This document shows, piece by piece, positions 23,137-34,679 of a stretch of DNA of 64,000 bases. The position numbers and the translations under genes are program-made. The notes under the pieces are model-generated. The model was not told the DNA's origin. It saw only the letters and a list, made by a program, of their open reading frames with translations, and did not search any database. Origin of the DNA: Dromaius novaehollandiae (Eukaryota > Chordata > Aves > Casuariiformes > Dromaiidae). Position 1 is the stretch's first letter. The number at the start of each line of letters is the position of its first letter. The stretch is taken from contig NC_088098.1 in assembly GCF_036370855.1 (NCBI RefSeq), positions 205,451,336-205,515,335 of the forward strand, given 5' to 3'.

Positions 23137-24207
23137 AATTTTCATTTAAACACAGTTCTGAAACTTCATGACAACTGGTAACAAATTCTCTTGTTAGTGC
23201 ATAAACTGATGATTTGTGTCTACCTCTAGTTTTATGTTTATGGAGCAGTAATGATGTCAGAGGCTTCCATGGGACTACTGAGTGAGCATGAGTAATGAGC
23301 CCTCTGTAAAAGATTTTACTACTCTAAGGCTCTGTGATGCCTGTCCAAAATGAATAGGAATGCTTCAGTCAACTGTTCACAGCACCATCACTGCCCTGTG
23401 TTGGGCAGCATCTGGCTCTTCAAACCAAGAAGGACCAAGCAGATGCTGCTAACCCTTCTGCTCACCTTGGTAGGTTGGATCTGACTTATGAAAAAACTTA
23501 ACTTCAAACCTTAGTTTGAAGCTCATATGTTGATCATCCATACTAAACTTGCTGCATAGATGAACTATTTTAATCTCAAGACAGGAAGGTATTACTTTAT
23601 CGATGTTACTATGAGTTTTACCATTGACTTCGGTAGAGGCAGTATTACATCCTACTTTATTAGTGTTTTCATGAGTAGAAGTATTCACAAAATATGAATC
23701 CCACAAAAAGAGCATCCAGCAAACTGCTCTGTACAAGCGTATTCCTTCCATGAGAACTAGCCACCTTCACTTGCAGGGTTAGTGAAAAGGAGGCAAAACT
23801 GAAAAGTTAGTAGGAATCTCAGACTTTTGAGGGGTTAATAACAAGAGAAAAAGGTAAATTCCAGAGAACCCTATGAGCAAAATCAATCTGTGCCACTTCT
23901 GGAAGAAAACTGAGCATTCTCGTTACACTCTGGCTTCTCTCTATATGCATTTCCCCCCCTGCTCCTTGTCTTTGAAGACTGTGTTTTTTTCCTTTAAAAA
24001 ATTCCTCCTCTTACCACTCATTTCTTTCTTGGAATCATAATACCCTGTAGCATTACAATTTGTTACCCTGTTAAATAATTGTGCAATTATAAATATAGGA
24101 TTATGGCTTTAGGTGGGGGATGTGATGATTAACTCTTAGAGTAATCTAATGCACAGCCATGAGGGAACATGAACTCTGTACCACCATGCAATGTATCAAT
24201 TGGCAAA

Positions 24208-24235
24208 CAAAGCCACCATGGGGATGGTGGCTTTG
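24208..24235. other. perfect 12-bp hairpin with GGGG loop
   Basis: CAAAGCCACCAT (24208-24219), a four-base GGGG loop and ATGGTGGCTTTG (24224-24235) form an uninterrupted 12-bp stem. It stands out in single-copy-looking DNA. It could be a small structured RNA element or part of an eroded inverted-repeat transposon, or it could be chance. Confidence 0.7.
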
Positions 24236-24239
24236 AAAT

Positions 24240-26675
24240 TATTGTGAGTGCTTTTTCATTATTTTCCTAGCTCTATGTATTTCATAAGGTTGCACTCTCC
24301 AGAATGACAGAGAGCCTTAAAAATACCCACTTTACTGAAATCTTCCTAGTGTAACTAGCATGTGGTGAGCTTCGCCCATCATTACCCTTGATTTTTTTTC
24401 TTCTGCTCATTCTTTCATCTGTAGACAGACTCTGCTGTGGGTGTGACAGGTTGTTTAGCTGTTGGCTACAGCCTCGGAGATAGGGTAGCCAGGGGAATGC
24501 TTGCTATATTAAAGATCATCTTCCTTCCCTCAGGACTCCACTCTGTATAGTCTCCATTGGTCTACCTATTTTAGTTCATCTTTGATTATCCACAGAGCAT
24601 ATATGTGTGTAGGCAGGTATCTGTACGAGTTAATTCTCTGAATTTGGGTGTTTAGTTAGCTCTTACATCTCCTTAGGTACTCTGTACAGAAAATAGGGAG
24701 TGAGATATTCCACAAAATAATGAAACAGTCTGGAAAAATTGATCTTTCTCCAATAATTTTACAGAGAGATCTGTAGAGATGGAGACTACCACAGTTTTCT
24801 CGGGAGAAAGGAACTTACAAATCTGGTATTCACAGGAAAGCAATTTTACATCTATCACCACTGTGAAGCACTAATAATAATTTAAGGTATTTAACTTTAG
24901 ATACCTAGCCAAGTGATACCTCTTTGGCATCCTTACCTCTTCTGAAACCCTAAAACGAAGGATCCAGAAGTAGGATGGAGGGGGCAGTAGTGATTTGGCT
25001 AGCTATCTTTTTATTTAAGTTAACAGATCAGCATATCAAGGAGAAGCTTCTGGAATCAGTCCTGTCCTTTCTCCCTTCTATGTTTCCCACCCATAAAGGA
25101 AAATCTTCCATTCCTTCAAGAACAAAAGTATCTCCCTTGAAGAAAAGTGTCTTTCAGGCTTAGTACATCAAAGTAGCATAAATTAGGTCTCTAGATGAGG
25201 TGTAATGATGTGCCTCAGCTGGGACTGAGTTTGCTACATACCTTAAGACTTGAAATTATTAGAGAACTGTTCAACATGGATTTTTTGAAAGACTGCTGAT
25301 TTCAACATCTATGGCTGATAGGAGTTTTGCCCCACTGTTTGCAAGTAAAAAATTCTGGGAAACTTAGAGCTGAACAGTTTTCGTTAGCTTTCCCCTCCAA
25401 TTGCAAAGAATTTCTCTGGTACTTCCAGGAAAGAACTTTAGATCTCTGAAGGACATCATGTTACTTCAAGTTTCATTCACACAAGCTATCTAGCATTATA
25501 CTTCTAAAAAGCAACAAGTCTTACCATTTGCTCAGTGATCAAAGGTCAGAAAGGGGTTGAAGATCACTGTCATCTCTATTGTATCTATTAGGGAGAGAAA
25601 CTAGAGAATTGTTTTAGACATCCTTCTCAAAATCTTCTCAGTTTTATTGCAAGGGTGAAAACAACTCTTCCATTGTTCCAAATAGAAGAGAATTATGGAG
25701 GAGATAAAATTGAGTGTGAATTATCTTAAATATAGTGAAACCATGTGCTGTTTTAAAATGACATGAAGAAAACAATTGGAAAGACAGAATGCATGATAGA
25801 GTACTTGGCTGTGTACCTGATATTCTTTTGACAGTTGTGTGCCCATATGATAAAAACACATTATGAAAACGCATTACGAAGATGGCTCCACTCTCATATG
25901 TTGATGTCATTCTTCCTTAGGAATAGGGTATACAAGGTTATGTATAGTTGGTACATTCTGGGTGTTCCAGTTTGGCTTTATTAGACTTTTGGTGAAAAAT
26001 CAATGATATTGTTTAGGAGGGATTTTGGGGAGAAGGATCTCCCAATCTCCTAAAAAGTATGAGAATTACAAAATGCAAAAAACAAATAAGGAAATAAACC
26101 AATAAAGCACAAAGACTACTATCAAAATTCTAATCAGGTAGGTGGAGTTAGTTATCAGTGGTTCGGTTATCAGCCTGAGAGACATAACACTTCTGTTTGA
26201 CCCCTACTTTCAGCAGAAAACAAAAAAAGACCCAAAGTATCTTAAAACAGGAGTGCTTTATCCAATAGGCTACTAGAACATTTTGCTTATTCCCCCCACT
26301 TGGCCAGTGAAAAGCATTATGCATTTTCAAATCATCCTGTTTCATTACAAAAAACATATCTGAATTTCTGATGATAGCCCCTTGGGCACAGCATGCGTAT
26401 TTTTATTTTGGTTTGTCAGAAAGACTTCTTCCTTAAGAATTTACTATTATTAGCAAAAAGAGTGGAAAAAAAAATGAGTCTGGCTCCTACATTTACTTAC
26501 TATAACACAATTGCAAAATGTAGACCAGAAGGCACAGTCCTACAAGATACTACATACCTGAAGCTTCCACTGAAGTCGATAGATGCCTCCCCCAAAAATA
26601 TTCTGAATACGCACCTTCATATCACTCTGGATCTGGAAAAAGTGGTTTTCATTGTGATCTGTAAATGAAGGCAGG
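24240..26675. other. stretch without recognisable genes
   Basis: AT-rich sequence with only short, featureless open frames. No repeat family recognised. Confidence 0.5.
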
Positions 26676-26678
26676 ATA

Positions 26679-26920
26679 TTCACAGAATCTCAGAACCACA
26701 GACTGGCTGAGGTGGGAAGGGACCTCTGGAGACTCCTCAGTCCAACCCCCCCTGCTCAAAGCAAGGCCAACTAGAAGAGTTTGCGCAGGGCCATGTCCAG
26801 CTGAGTTTTGAATAATTCCAAGGATGGAGACTCCACAGCCTCCCTGGGCAACTGTTTCAGTATTTGACCATCTTCACAATAAAAAAAAAAAAAGTTTTTT
26901 TTCTCTTAAAGATCATGTCT
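26679..26920 (-). mobile_element. CR1 LINE 3' fragment, minus strand
   Basis: The plus strand begins with TTCACAGAATCTCAGAA and GGGAAGGGACCTCTGGAG, followed by the CTGCTCAAAGCAAGGCCAA and CTCCACAGCCTCCCTGGGCA blocks. This is the reverse complement of the avian CR1 3' end, so the element lies on the minus strand with its 3' terminus at about 26679. Like nearly all CR1 copies it is truncated at its 5' end and keeps only a few hundred bases. It encodes nothing intact. Its inner end is involved in a tandem duplication. Confidence 0.85.
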
Positions 26921-27111
26921 TATGTTAATGATTTAAGACTGCAAAGTCTATAGTATTAACATTTGGACCAAGCCACAGCCTCCCTGGGCAACTGTTTCAG
27001 TATTTGACCATCTTCACAATAAAAAAAAAAAAAGTTTTTTTCTCTTAAAGATCATGTCATATGTTAATGATTTAAGACTGCAAAGTCTATAGTATTAACA
27101 TTTGGACCAAG
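26833..27111. repeat. two-copy 140-bp direct tandem duplication
   Basis: The unit at 26833-26972 (140 bp) is repeated directly at 26973-27111 (139 bp). The unit contains the inner part of the CR1 fragment, its A13/T tract, and about 50 bp of adjoining sequence ending ATTTGGACCAAG. I see only two differences: one T fewer in the poly-T run, and GTCTTATG versus GTCATATG. Such similarity means a recent duplication, or a local assembly or sequencing artefact. The repeat begins inside the older CR1, so the CR1 insertion came first. Confidence 0.92.
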
Positions 27112-27114
27112 GGG

Positions 27115-30100
27115 TGAGATATAGGATTCAGGAGCAAAAACATTGTTTTGTGTGGATCCGCGGCCATTATTTATAGCACTGGTTATAAATTACTGGTAGT
27201 TCTTTCCAGGTATGCACAAAGTGTACACATAAAGCTGGCACTCCAGCAGCACTTCTGAGCTCTCTGATGTGGCCTGCTATGTCTTGAACCCATACTGGGG
27301 TGAGATGGAAATGTGGGGTAGATCCCCTCTTCTCTCTTCCTCCCATGCTGTGAATTTCATAGAAAAGAAACTCCAGACATACAGGTCAGATGGGACCTGG
27401 CCATATCTTGTACCTAGATGTTTGGGGGACCAGAACACACTCCAGCTTCTACCTGCAGGTCAGTTTAAAAGTGGCCAAAGAGCACCGACAGCTCTGACGA
27501 AGCATTTTAAAGAACTGCAGGTGCCTGCTTTTCGCTGCTTTGGCCGGTGGCTGGATGCTGACTAAGTTCCAGAGGTCACCTACACTTTGTCCTCAAAATC
27601 TGAGGTACTGGAATTTGTTTTGCCTGCAATCCAAGCCATTTTTAGAAAGATTTATGCTCTAAAGCAACCCTTTGCAGCATGGGTTGTTTTGTTTGAAAAG
27701 CTTAAAGCACTAAAGTTATATTTTATATCATTTTAGCTTTCTGTCTCAGATTTAAAGTAAAGAAAAAAACTTCTTACTTTAAGATGCAGCTTTTTCTGAC
27801 TCAATTTATATGGTTTTTGGCTGGTTTAAATCTGACAGTTTTAAACATTAGCAGAAAAAACAACCAAATAAAATGTATAGATTGGAGAAGAGTAGGAAGA
27901 AACAACTGTTCCAGCATTCTGCTTTTCCACCTTAAAAGTTCTTTTGAATCCACCCCTGCATATATGTATAGGTATACATATAAATATAAATATGTATGTA
28001 TGAAAGTCAAAGCCCAGAACTGGAGGATTTATTCTGGGAGGGTTCATTTCTCATGAAAACTTTGTGGAGTCTTTAAGTCATCCCACTGCACATCGTGCAA
28101 AGCTTTGAAATCTCAAAAGCTTCCAGAGGATCTAAAATCCCTTTCCTACCCTAGTCTTCATTAGTAACATACTGCCAGATGTTGTTAGTGACTCCAGCAT
28201 TAACAGAACATGTGAGATTTTAACATCCCTGTGCCTAAAGTGAACAAGGGAAGGGGCTTTAATTAAGCTATGCTTCAACTTATCTTTCTAAAAAGCTGAA
28301 ATTACATACACAAAAAATACCTCAGAAGGTGTAAAAATATAAAGGAGCTTAACGTGGATAAGTGGATGAGTTCTAGACCCACAGCAGGAACCTGTGGGGC
28401 TTCTAATTTAAAGGGAGGTTAAGCAAAAAATGTTCACAGACAGTCATGGTTGCACAAAAGCACAAAACACCATTAGAGGACTAGTCTAGGACTATTCTCA
28501 GTGAACCTATTTGTTTTTCAACAAGCCAAACACAAGCTGTAATATTTGATTTATTTTTTAATCTGACTTAGAAAACAGATATTAGATAATGTCAGCACAG
28601 TGTCAGGTTGGTGGGGATTTCGGTGTTCTAATGTATGTTAAAGCGGGAACAAAATCAAAGATGCAGGACAGAGATAGAACTAGCTTTACTGTGAACAAGA
28701 GAATAGGGAAAGAGAAACTTGATATAATGGTCCAAAACAGAATTCATGGAATGCAGACAAATGCTTGCAGACAGTCATGGCATTTTAATTTATCTTAGAG
28801 AATGAAACCATAGCCCAGAAAATAGGACGATCATGCTTTCTGGTGAGGCAACCATGTTTAAAGTATTAAGTGTGCGTGGACAATGATCAGAATTCCCTAC
28901 TTTTCTCCCTTTGCTTCTCCCCTGAAGTGATAATAGACCTAAAGAAGCTTTTGCATAAACTTGAACTGAGCAGTCAAAAAGTGGCTATTTAAAGTGCCCA
29001 GGATCCTGGGAGGTCGCTCTTTGTCCCGACTTTATGCAGAACCCGGCCTTATTAGAGACTTGGAAAATAGCCCCACAGCTTTGCCGTGACATTCTTTTTT
29101 CTTTTTTTCTGCAGCTGAAGATCATTATCAGATAGAAACATCCTTTCTCTATGAGTTCTTGTCAAGGCCATGATGTCGCCTGCAGTGACTACGGCGTTAT
29201 TGCAAACTTCAGTGGAACGTGAAATGTGTGGTCTTAAGGGTGTATGCTTATGAACACAGCCATGGCTGTTCTGAGCATATGCTGTATCATCCAAAGGACA
29301 TCGGTGACAGAAATCTCCCAGGTGATAATTATATAAAGGACCCTCTGCTCTGAGAGGAAGTTCCATCACTGAAACTAAAGAATATAAAATGCTGTTAATG
29401 ATGCTTTGTGCTGACATCGCACCTTTGTTCTAAAGACACCAGGCATTTTACCAATGCCTGTGAGCTTCTCCGAGCATCTTTTCCATGGAAAGTTTCGTAG
29501 ACAAGAGCCCAGCAGGGACAGAGATTTAGCAAGATTCCTCTAGCTATCAGATTGTCCAGTTGGTTTTACATCATCTTCCTCCTGCAAAATGGGCAGGCTC
29601 TTTTATTAATGGAGCATTTGAGATTCTGCCTCTGATACTGGCTTTCTGAAATTATGCTTGTCAGGTTCCTAACAACAGTCATGTTTTCTACTCCTAAAGA
29701 TAAAACAATATTTCCCAATAAAAGTATATACTGAAAAAAGGCAATGCGTCTTTAGACAGATTTTCCAGATGTGAATTGGATAATGCCATTCTGTACTAAG
29801 ACTGACTCTGTGTTCAAGACATCATGGAAAATTCTCCATGGGAAATCAGAAAAATTATAGTAAGTTTGAAAAGGAAGATTAGACATGGAGATTGTCGCCC
29901 ACTTCCCTTGCTCACAGGAATAGATGTCAAAGAAGGAGATAAGTCCCTCTTAATCAGTATGACTAGATCTTTTATTAATGCAGTGTTGTCAGCAGTTATA
30001 TTGCAAACTTTGTTATTTGATTTTTTTTCTAGGTTCAGTTCTTGTAATCAGTCATATGCCTACCTAAAATTATTGGCATTCTTTTTTAAAAAAGAAAAAA

Positions 30101-30180
30101 AATCATAATGCGATCCAAATGCACATTATACTTTCAACATTCGTGAAGGAAGAGCATTAAAAGTCAATTTATATAACCAT
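27115..30180. other. stretch without recognisable genes
   Basis: No gene or interspersed repeat recognised. An AT-rich tandem-like run of TATA/AATA units lies at about 27958-28002. Contained frames (for example 29052-29417 minus, 121 codons) show no domains. Confidence 0.5.
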
Positions 30181-30187
30181 CATAGGC

Positions 30188-30206
30188 TTTTTTTTTTTTT
30201 TTTTTT
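30188..30206. repeat. poly-T tract
   Basis: Nineteen consecutive T residues with no recognisable retroposon attached. Confidence 0.7.
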
Positions 30207-30450
30207 GCCTTTTTATTACATGGGGATGGGGGCGTTTTTAGCCCATGAAAATAGCATTGCTGCAGAGATATGCAGAGATAAAATGAGACCTTTGGAGACA
30301 TAATCTTATCCCCTACTCCCTTTCTACAGAGTATTTAGAAGTAGTCCCTTTCAGACAGGATGCGATAGTGATTCAGCTTGGTGTGTCATGGTAAATGCTG
30401 TGTTCCTAATGTGTAAACTGCAGAGTAGACACCACAAATGTCCAGTTTTT

Positions 30451-30518
30451 TCCTTCCTTCTTTCTTTCCTTCCTTCCTTCCTTCCGTCCTTCCTTCCCTC
30501 CCTCCCTCCTTCCTTCCT
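30451..30518. repeat. (TTCC)n microsatellite
   Basis: This is an imperfect run of TTCC/TTCCC units, a homopyrimidine tract. It follows a short TCC-rich segment and is probably length-polymorphic. Confidence 0.85.
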
Positions 30519-30928
30519 GGCATTGACTTAAATGTAAATTAATTGCTAGGGTGAAAGCTTAGCAAGCTATTTGTGTTTTGTTTATCTAATGATCACCAAG
30601 CACTCAAATCTGTCTCTGCCCTTTTCCATTCCTCTCCTGCTCCTGCTTTCTGTAGCTAGCTGCTGTTCCCTCGTCCCCTCCTTGCCCAGCTATGTTGCAG
30701 CCAGGACTAAAGCTTCATGTTCAACCTAGCACTAACAAGTTGTGTCTAAGGGGAGCAGTACTGCCTAAATTAATGCATTTGCAATATTCTTTTCAAAGAG
30801 CTGCCTGTAGCTGAGATGGCTTGTCTCTGCCTGTGATTTCTACCCATGGTGGCTACCTTAGGAATGGGGTAAAAGGGAGGATGAGTTTGGCAGTGTAACA
30901 GGAGCTTAATTTTCTCCTACACATGTGA

Positions 30929-30950
30929 CACCCCCCCACCCTCCCCCCCC
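30929..30950. repeat. C-rich homopyrimidine run
   Basis: Two C runs separated by ACC and CT, giving a G-rich minus strand. Simple sequence only. Confidence 0.6.
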
Positions 30951-31204
30951 GTGAGTGCTTGGGGTTTTCAGGAGTTACTCCCATTCCTGCAGAAAATGGG
31001 ATTTTCTCAATATTCAAAAAGCTTATCAAGAAAAAAATAAGAAAAAATCAACAAAAAAATATTTTTGTAATGTTCTGAGATAATTCTCCTATCAAACTAG
31101 GACTCAGAGAGATCATAGGCTCTTTGTCTCTGGAAGATCTGCTTCTGGTATGAGTTTTAGGGTCAGAATAGAATTTCTCATTTGAGAAAGATGAGCTTGC
31201 CTTT

Positions 31205-31330
31205 CACTTACAGGCATCTAGTGCTTGAGCTGCTAAGTTGGGATGTGGAAGACCCACGTTCAAGTCTTTCTCTGGTCTCATCCAGGCTAGCTACTTGTGT
31301 CCTTTATGTTACAGGTGAGGCTCTGATCAT
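31205..31330 (+). repeat. MIR/tRNA-SINE-like relic
   Basis: A tRNA-like head is visible: CTAGTGCTTGAGCTGCTAAG-like A-box region, then GTGGAAGACCCACGTTCAAG containing a B-box-like GTTCAAGTC. A TCTCTGG segment and a body of the MIR/AmnSINE type follow. It is diverged, and the family assignment is from memory of these SINEs. Confidence 0.5.
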
Positions 31331-31410
31331 CAGAAATTGTCTATCTTACATCTTTTCTCCCCACTTCTCCCCAACCCTCTATCCATCCCTTCCCTCTCTA
31401 CCCTTCCCAG

Positions 31411-31425
31411 AAAAAAAAAAAAAAA
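31411..31425. repeat. poly-A tract
   Basis: About fifteen A residues following pyrimidine-rich DNA. It could be the tail of the preceding SINE-like relic, but about 80 bases of other sequence intervene. Confidence 0.5.
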
Positions 31426-31439
31426 TCTCTTTTAAGCCA

Positions 31440-33915
31440 GAATGTTACCCTTCTGTATGATGGCCAAATAGCTGGTGTCACTGATTTCAGGGCATGGGAG
31501 AACTATGTCTTACCTAGTTCTAATCTAGGCCTCTGATATCTTGCCTTTGTGGTGACTGCCTATTAAGGCAGTTTACATGCTAAAATTACTGAGCTTTTAC
31601 AGGTGTTTATTTTTTCCACTAGGCAATATTGAAGAAGTTCACAAAGCCTTTCTGTGAATTCCTCCTTGAAAATTGTAGAGAAGTTTTCCTCTGCTTATTT
31701 TTGGGCCTGACAGATTTGAACTTAACTATTCAACAGTGTATGACTTTGTGGATCTCTGTCTCATCTTCCAGACGGGGTATCCTTGATAGATGCTAAAGTT
31801 TTGAGGCTTACAATTAGTGGCATTTTTTCCTCTTGCAATATTTCAACCTTGGAAGCTCTCAGATAGAGCTTTTCAAGACAGAAAAAAACTATACGGAGTC
31901 TAAAAAATATATAAATAAAGTAACAGACATTTTATACATAGCCTTTTAAAGAAAACTGCTATTAAATTACCCTTTGACTGTCTTCCAAGGCTCCTGTTAC
32001 ACTGTAAAGCTCTTTTTAGACTTCCTATCATGCTTTTGCAACTCAGTATATTTTGATGAACATCAAAAAAGAAAGGAAAAAAAATAAAAACATACCCAGC
32101 CCTTTCAAAGTACAATGCAAAATGCATACTATTTGTATGATAGCTGGATATCAGATTGTAACCTTGCCGCAGTCCACTATTTCAAAATCTCTATTTTTCA
32201 GTGAAAAATGGCACATTCTCTTGTTTGGGAGATTTCTGGGTGACATCTACATGAGCTGCATCAAGTGCTGCTCTACCTATGAAACTTTTCTTCTAGGTGT
32301 TACCTGGCTCCCAGAACAGAGTGAGACTATGCCTGCAATATATTAAAACTTCTGCAGCACCACCTTGGTTGATACTGTAGGGTTGCTCTATGTTTTTACA
32401 ATGAAATTAATTAGCTCTTCTGCTGAACCCTTGTATGTATCCACCCTGCTCTGTTGGAGTCAGATAATATTCAGGGCTCTCAGGGTTGAGGTCTGCAGAG
32501 CGGTGTGGCTGGAGCTGGAGTCCCAGAGTCCAGGAGCAAGAGGCGAAAGAGAGTGGTTGGAGGCTGGAGCCCAGGGCTATGGTGGGAGTTCCCCATGTAG
32601 GGCTTGAGCTGGGAGGTGGGGAGGTGGGCACCGTAACCTTTGCTTTATCATGGTACAAACCCCACTCATTTGGGAGTCTAGCCATAGTGGTCTTTAAAAA
32701 CAAAAAGTGGGTACTTCTGAAAAGAATACTAGGAAGAGCAAAATGCTTTTTGAGGTGATTCTACTTCTATTTTCTTTATAATATTGATCATAGAGTATTT
32801 CTGGTAAAGTTTTAATTAAGAGCAGAAACACTGTATGCCAGGCAGGAAATGAAAGTGAAGGACTAGGGACACTTCCAATTAGTGAGACAAAAACTTTCTA
32901 TCCAAGTTGACATACAACATGCATTTTATAGCTGAAAATATTTTTAGTGAAAAATAGTTATTCAGTGGCAAAAAAAGATTGCAAATTTGTGTTTGTGTCT
33001 ACAGGATTATTTGAACTGGGAAGAAAACAAAAGAGAAAAAACTTGAAATGGTTAAAATCTTTCCACTTTTCAAACAAGGTTACCTTTGTGTCAATTTTTT
33101 CTTCCATTTATATATAAAGCAAAAAGTGATTGATATCAAAATGGAATATTTTGATATGGTTTGACCTAAATAATTTATTTGTTCAAAACACGTTTATGGA
33201 CCTGCCAGTGAAGAGTGACATGCATTAATCACAAACTGGTATTGTGGATTGTAGTTCAAAAGCAAGTCTACATTGGGATTTCACAAGACATGATGAAAAA
33301 AAAGAGACCAAACTAGTAAAGATTAATATCAATATACATACAAATGTATACATATGTATATAGGCAGAATGGCCTTCCAGCACCCAAAGCTCGTTTTCTG
33401 CCAGTTATTCAGATACACAGGGTAATTTGTTCAGGATACCAAGCTATAGCAGAAAAGCTATAAAAATTGTTTATACCCTTATGGGTATTTTGGCACAATG
33501 TGATACTGGAGCATTCATATTTTTTTCAAATAGATCTGAATGTTAATTAACTTTCAGTGCTTTATGGTTCATAAATTTTTATCCTGCCAATGCTATTCAT
33601 GTGTTTACTCTCACATATCTGAATAGGCCAGTGTACGTTTTTTGTCATAAACATGAATTCCCATGTGCCATGTTAAGCATATAGACAAGCGCTTACAAGA
33701 TGAGTATGTTATTGGTTGCTCTTGCCAAAGTGACTGACTAAAGACAACCAAAGTTCAGAAAAATGCAGACTCAGTCCCATCAACATACTGATTTTAGGTT
33801 AAAAATACCTGGGCTTCCTCTGTGTTCAGTCTTGTGTTTACATCAGAAATAAGCCTGAGTTTCCTATAACTTCACTGACAAGCAGAAAAAGAAACCAGTA
33901 AGAAGGCATTCAGGA
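31440..33915. other. stretch without recognisable genes
   Basis: AT-rich except for a purine-rich, CTGGAGC-containing segment at about 32.46-32.64 kb that opens several frames on both strands. No coding similarity seen. Confidence 0.5.
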
Positions 33916-33919
33916 CATT

Positions 33920-34300
33920 GCAGCCAAATTAACATTAATTTTATTAATAGGGTCATTCACTTACTACTTCCAAATATTGAATTACAAAAATCATAGCTTA
34001 GACGCACTTCTCATCTGAAAGTTTCACAGTTCTGTGCCAGTAAGTTCAACACAGAATTAAATTTCTTCAGTTTTTAAAGACTGTTTTTATTAACAGCTAT
34101 TTATTTTGATGTCCAAATTGCCTTTTGGATACCTTGCAAAATATACAGGCAGCTGTAGTCATATAAAAATTAAACATCATTAACCTTAAACCACTTATGA
34201 AGCTGCCCTCATCAAGCTGCCTGCTGAATAACAATTTGTCATGCAGCAGTATTGTGGTGCCCTATTTTCTCCTTTTAAAAGAAAGGCCTGGATAATTTAG
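33920..34300. other. candidate conserved non-coding element
   Basis: This non-repetitive AT-rich segment has many TAAT/ATTA cores and a non-random-looking core near 34170-34250. That core includes ACCTTAAACCACTTATGAAG and AACAATTTGTCATGCAGCAG. The look is that of vertebrate enhancers; this is a judgement from composition. Confidence 0.25.
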
Positions 34301-34631
34301 TCTGTCTTTTAGCTTCTATCATCTATAAAGGAAGCCAATATTTCTTATATCCATTTTGGGGGCTACTTCTAATGCGCCATGGCTTTCTTCCATAACAACT
34401 CAGGCTAAAGCATTGTTCCACTGAAATTATTTAACAGACCTCCAAACCAAAGCTCAAAAGCTATTGCGAAGTTTCTGACACTTCTGCACGTACAGCAATT
34501 GCAGGCAGTCAATCCAGATCAACCACTGTAATTCCACTACATCTAACAACTCCTGATTAAAAAATAAAAAAGAAATCTCTCTTGCTCCAGACAGAAGACT
34601 CTCTAATACTCTTCAGTATGAAAGAGACACA

Positions 34632-34632
<1 letters not shown>

Positions 34633-34672
<40 letters not shown>
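34633..34672. repeat. (AC)n microsatellite
   Basis: About twenty uninterrupted AC units, preceded by a short AGACAC-type run. Confidence 0.92.
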
Positions 34673-34676
<4 letters not shown>

Positions 34677-34679
34677 GAA

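Larger units (their letters stand above)
18860..24200. other. gene-poor stretch
   Basis: No recognisable gene. Contained frames of 80-119 codons (for example 20175-20534 plus, 23449-23751 minus) show no domain or typical codon pattern. A conserved-looking AT-rich, homeobox-motif-like segment lies at about 20640-20850 and a T19 tract at 23118-23136. Confidence 0.5.

Noticed and set aside
23449..23751. 100-codon minus-strand frame with a true ATG
   Set aside because: No domain recognised; part of it includes a CCATTGACTTCGG-like string common in old amniote repeats, so it is more likely a repeat remnant than a gene.
32407..32758. Overlapping 80-98 codon frames on both strands
   Set aside because: Purine-rich, CTGGAGC-repeating DNA gives low-complexity peptides; no domain.
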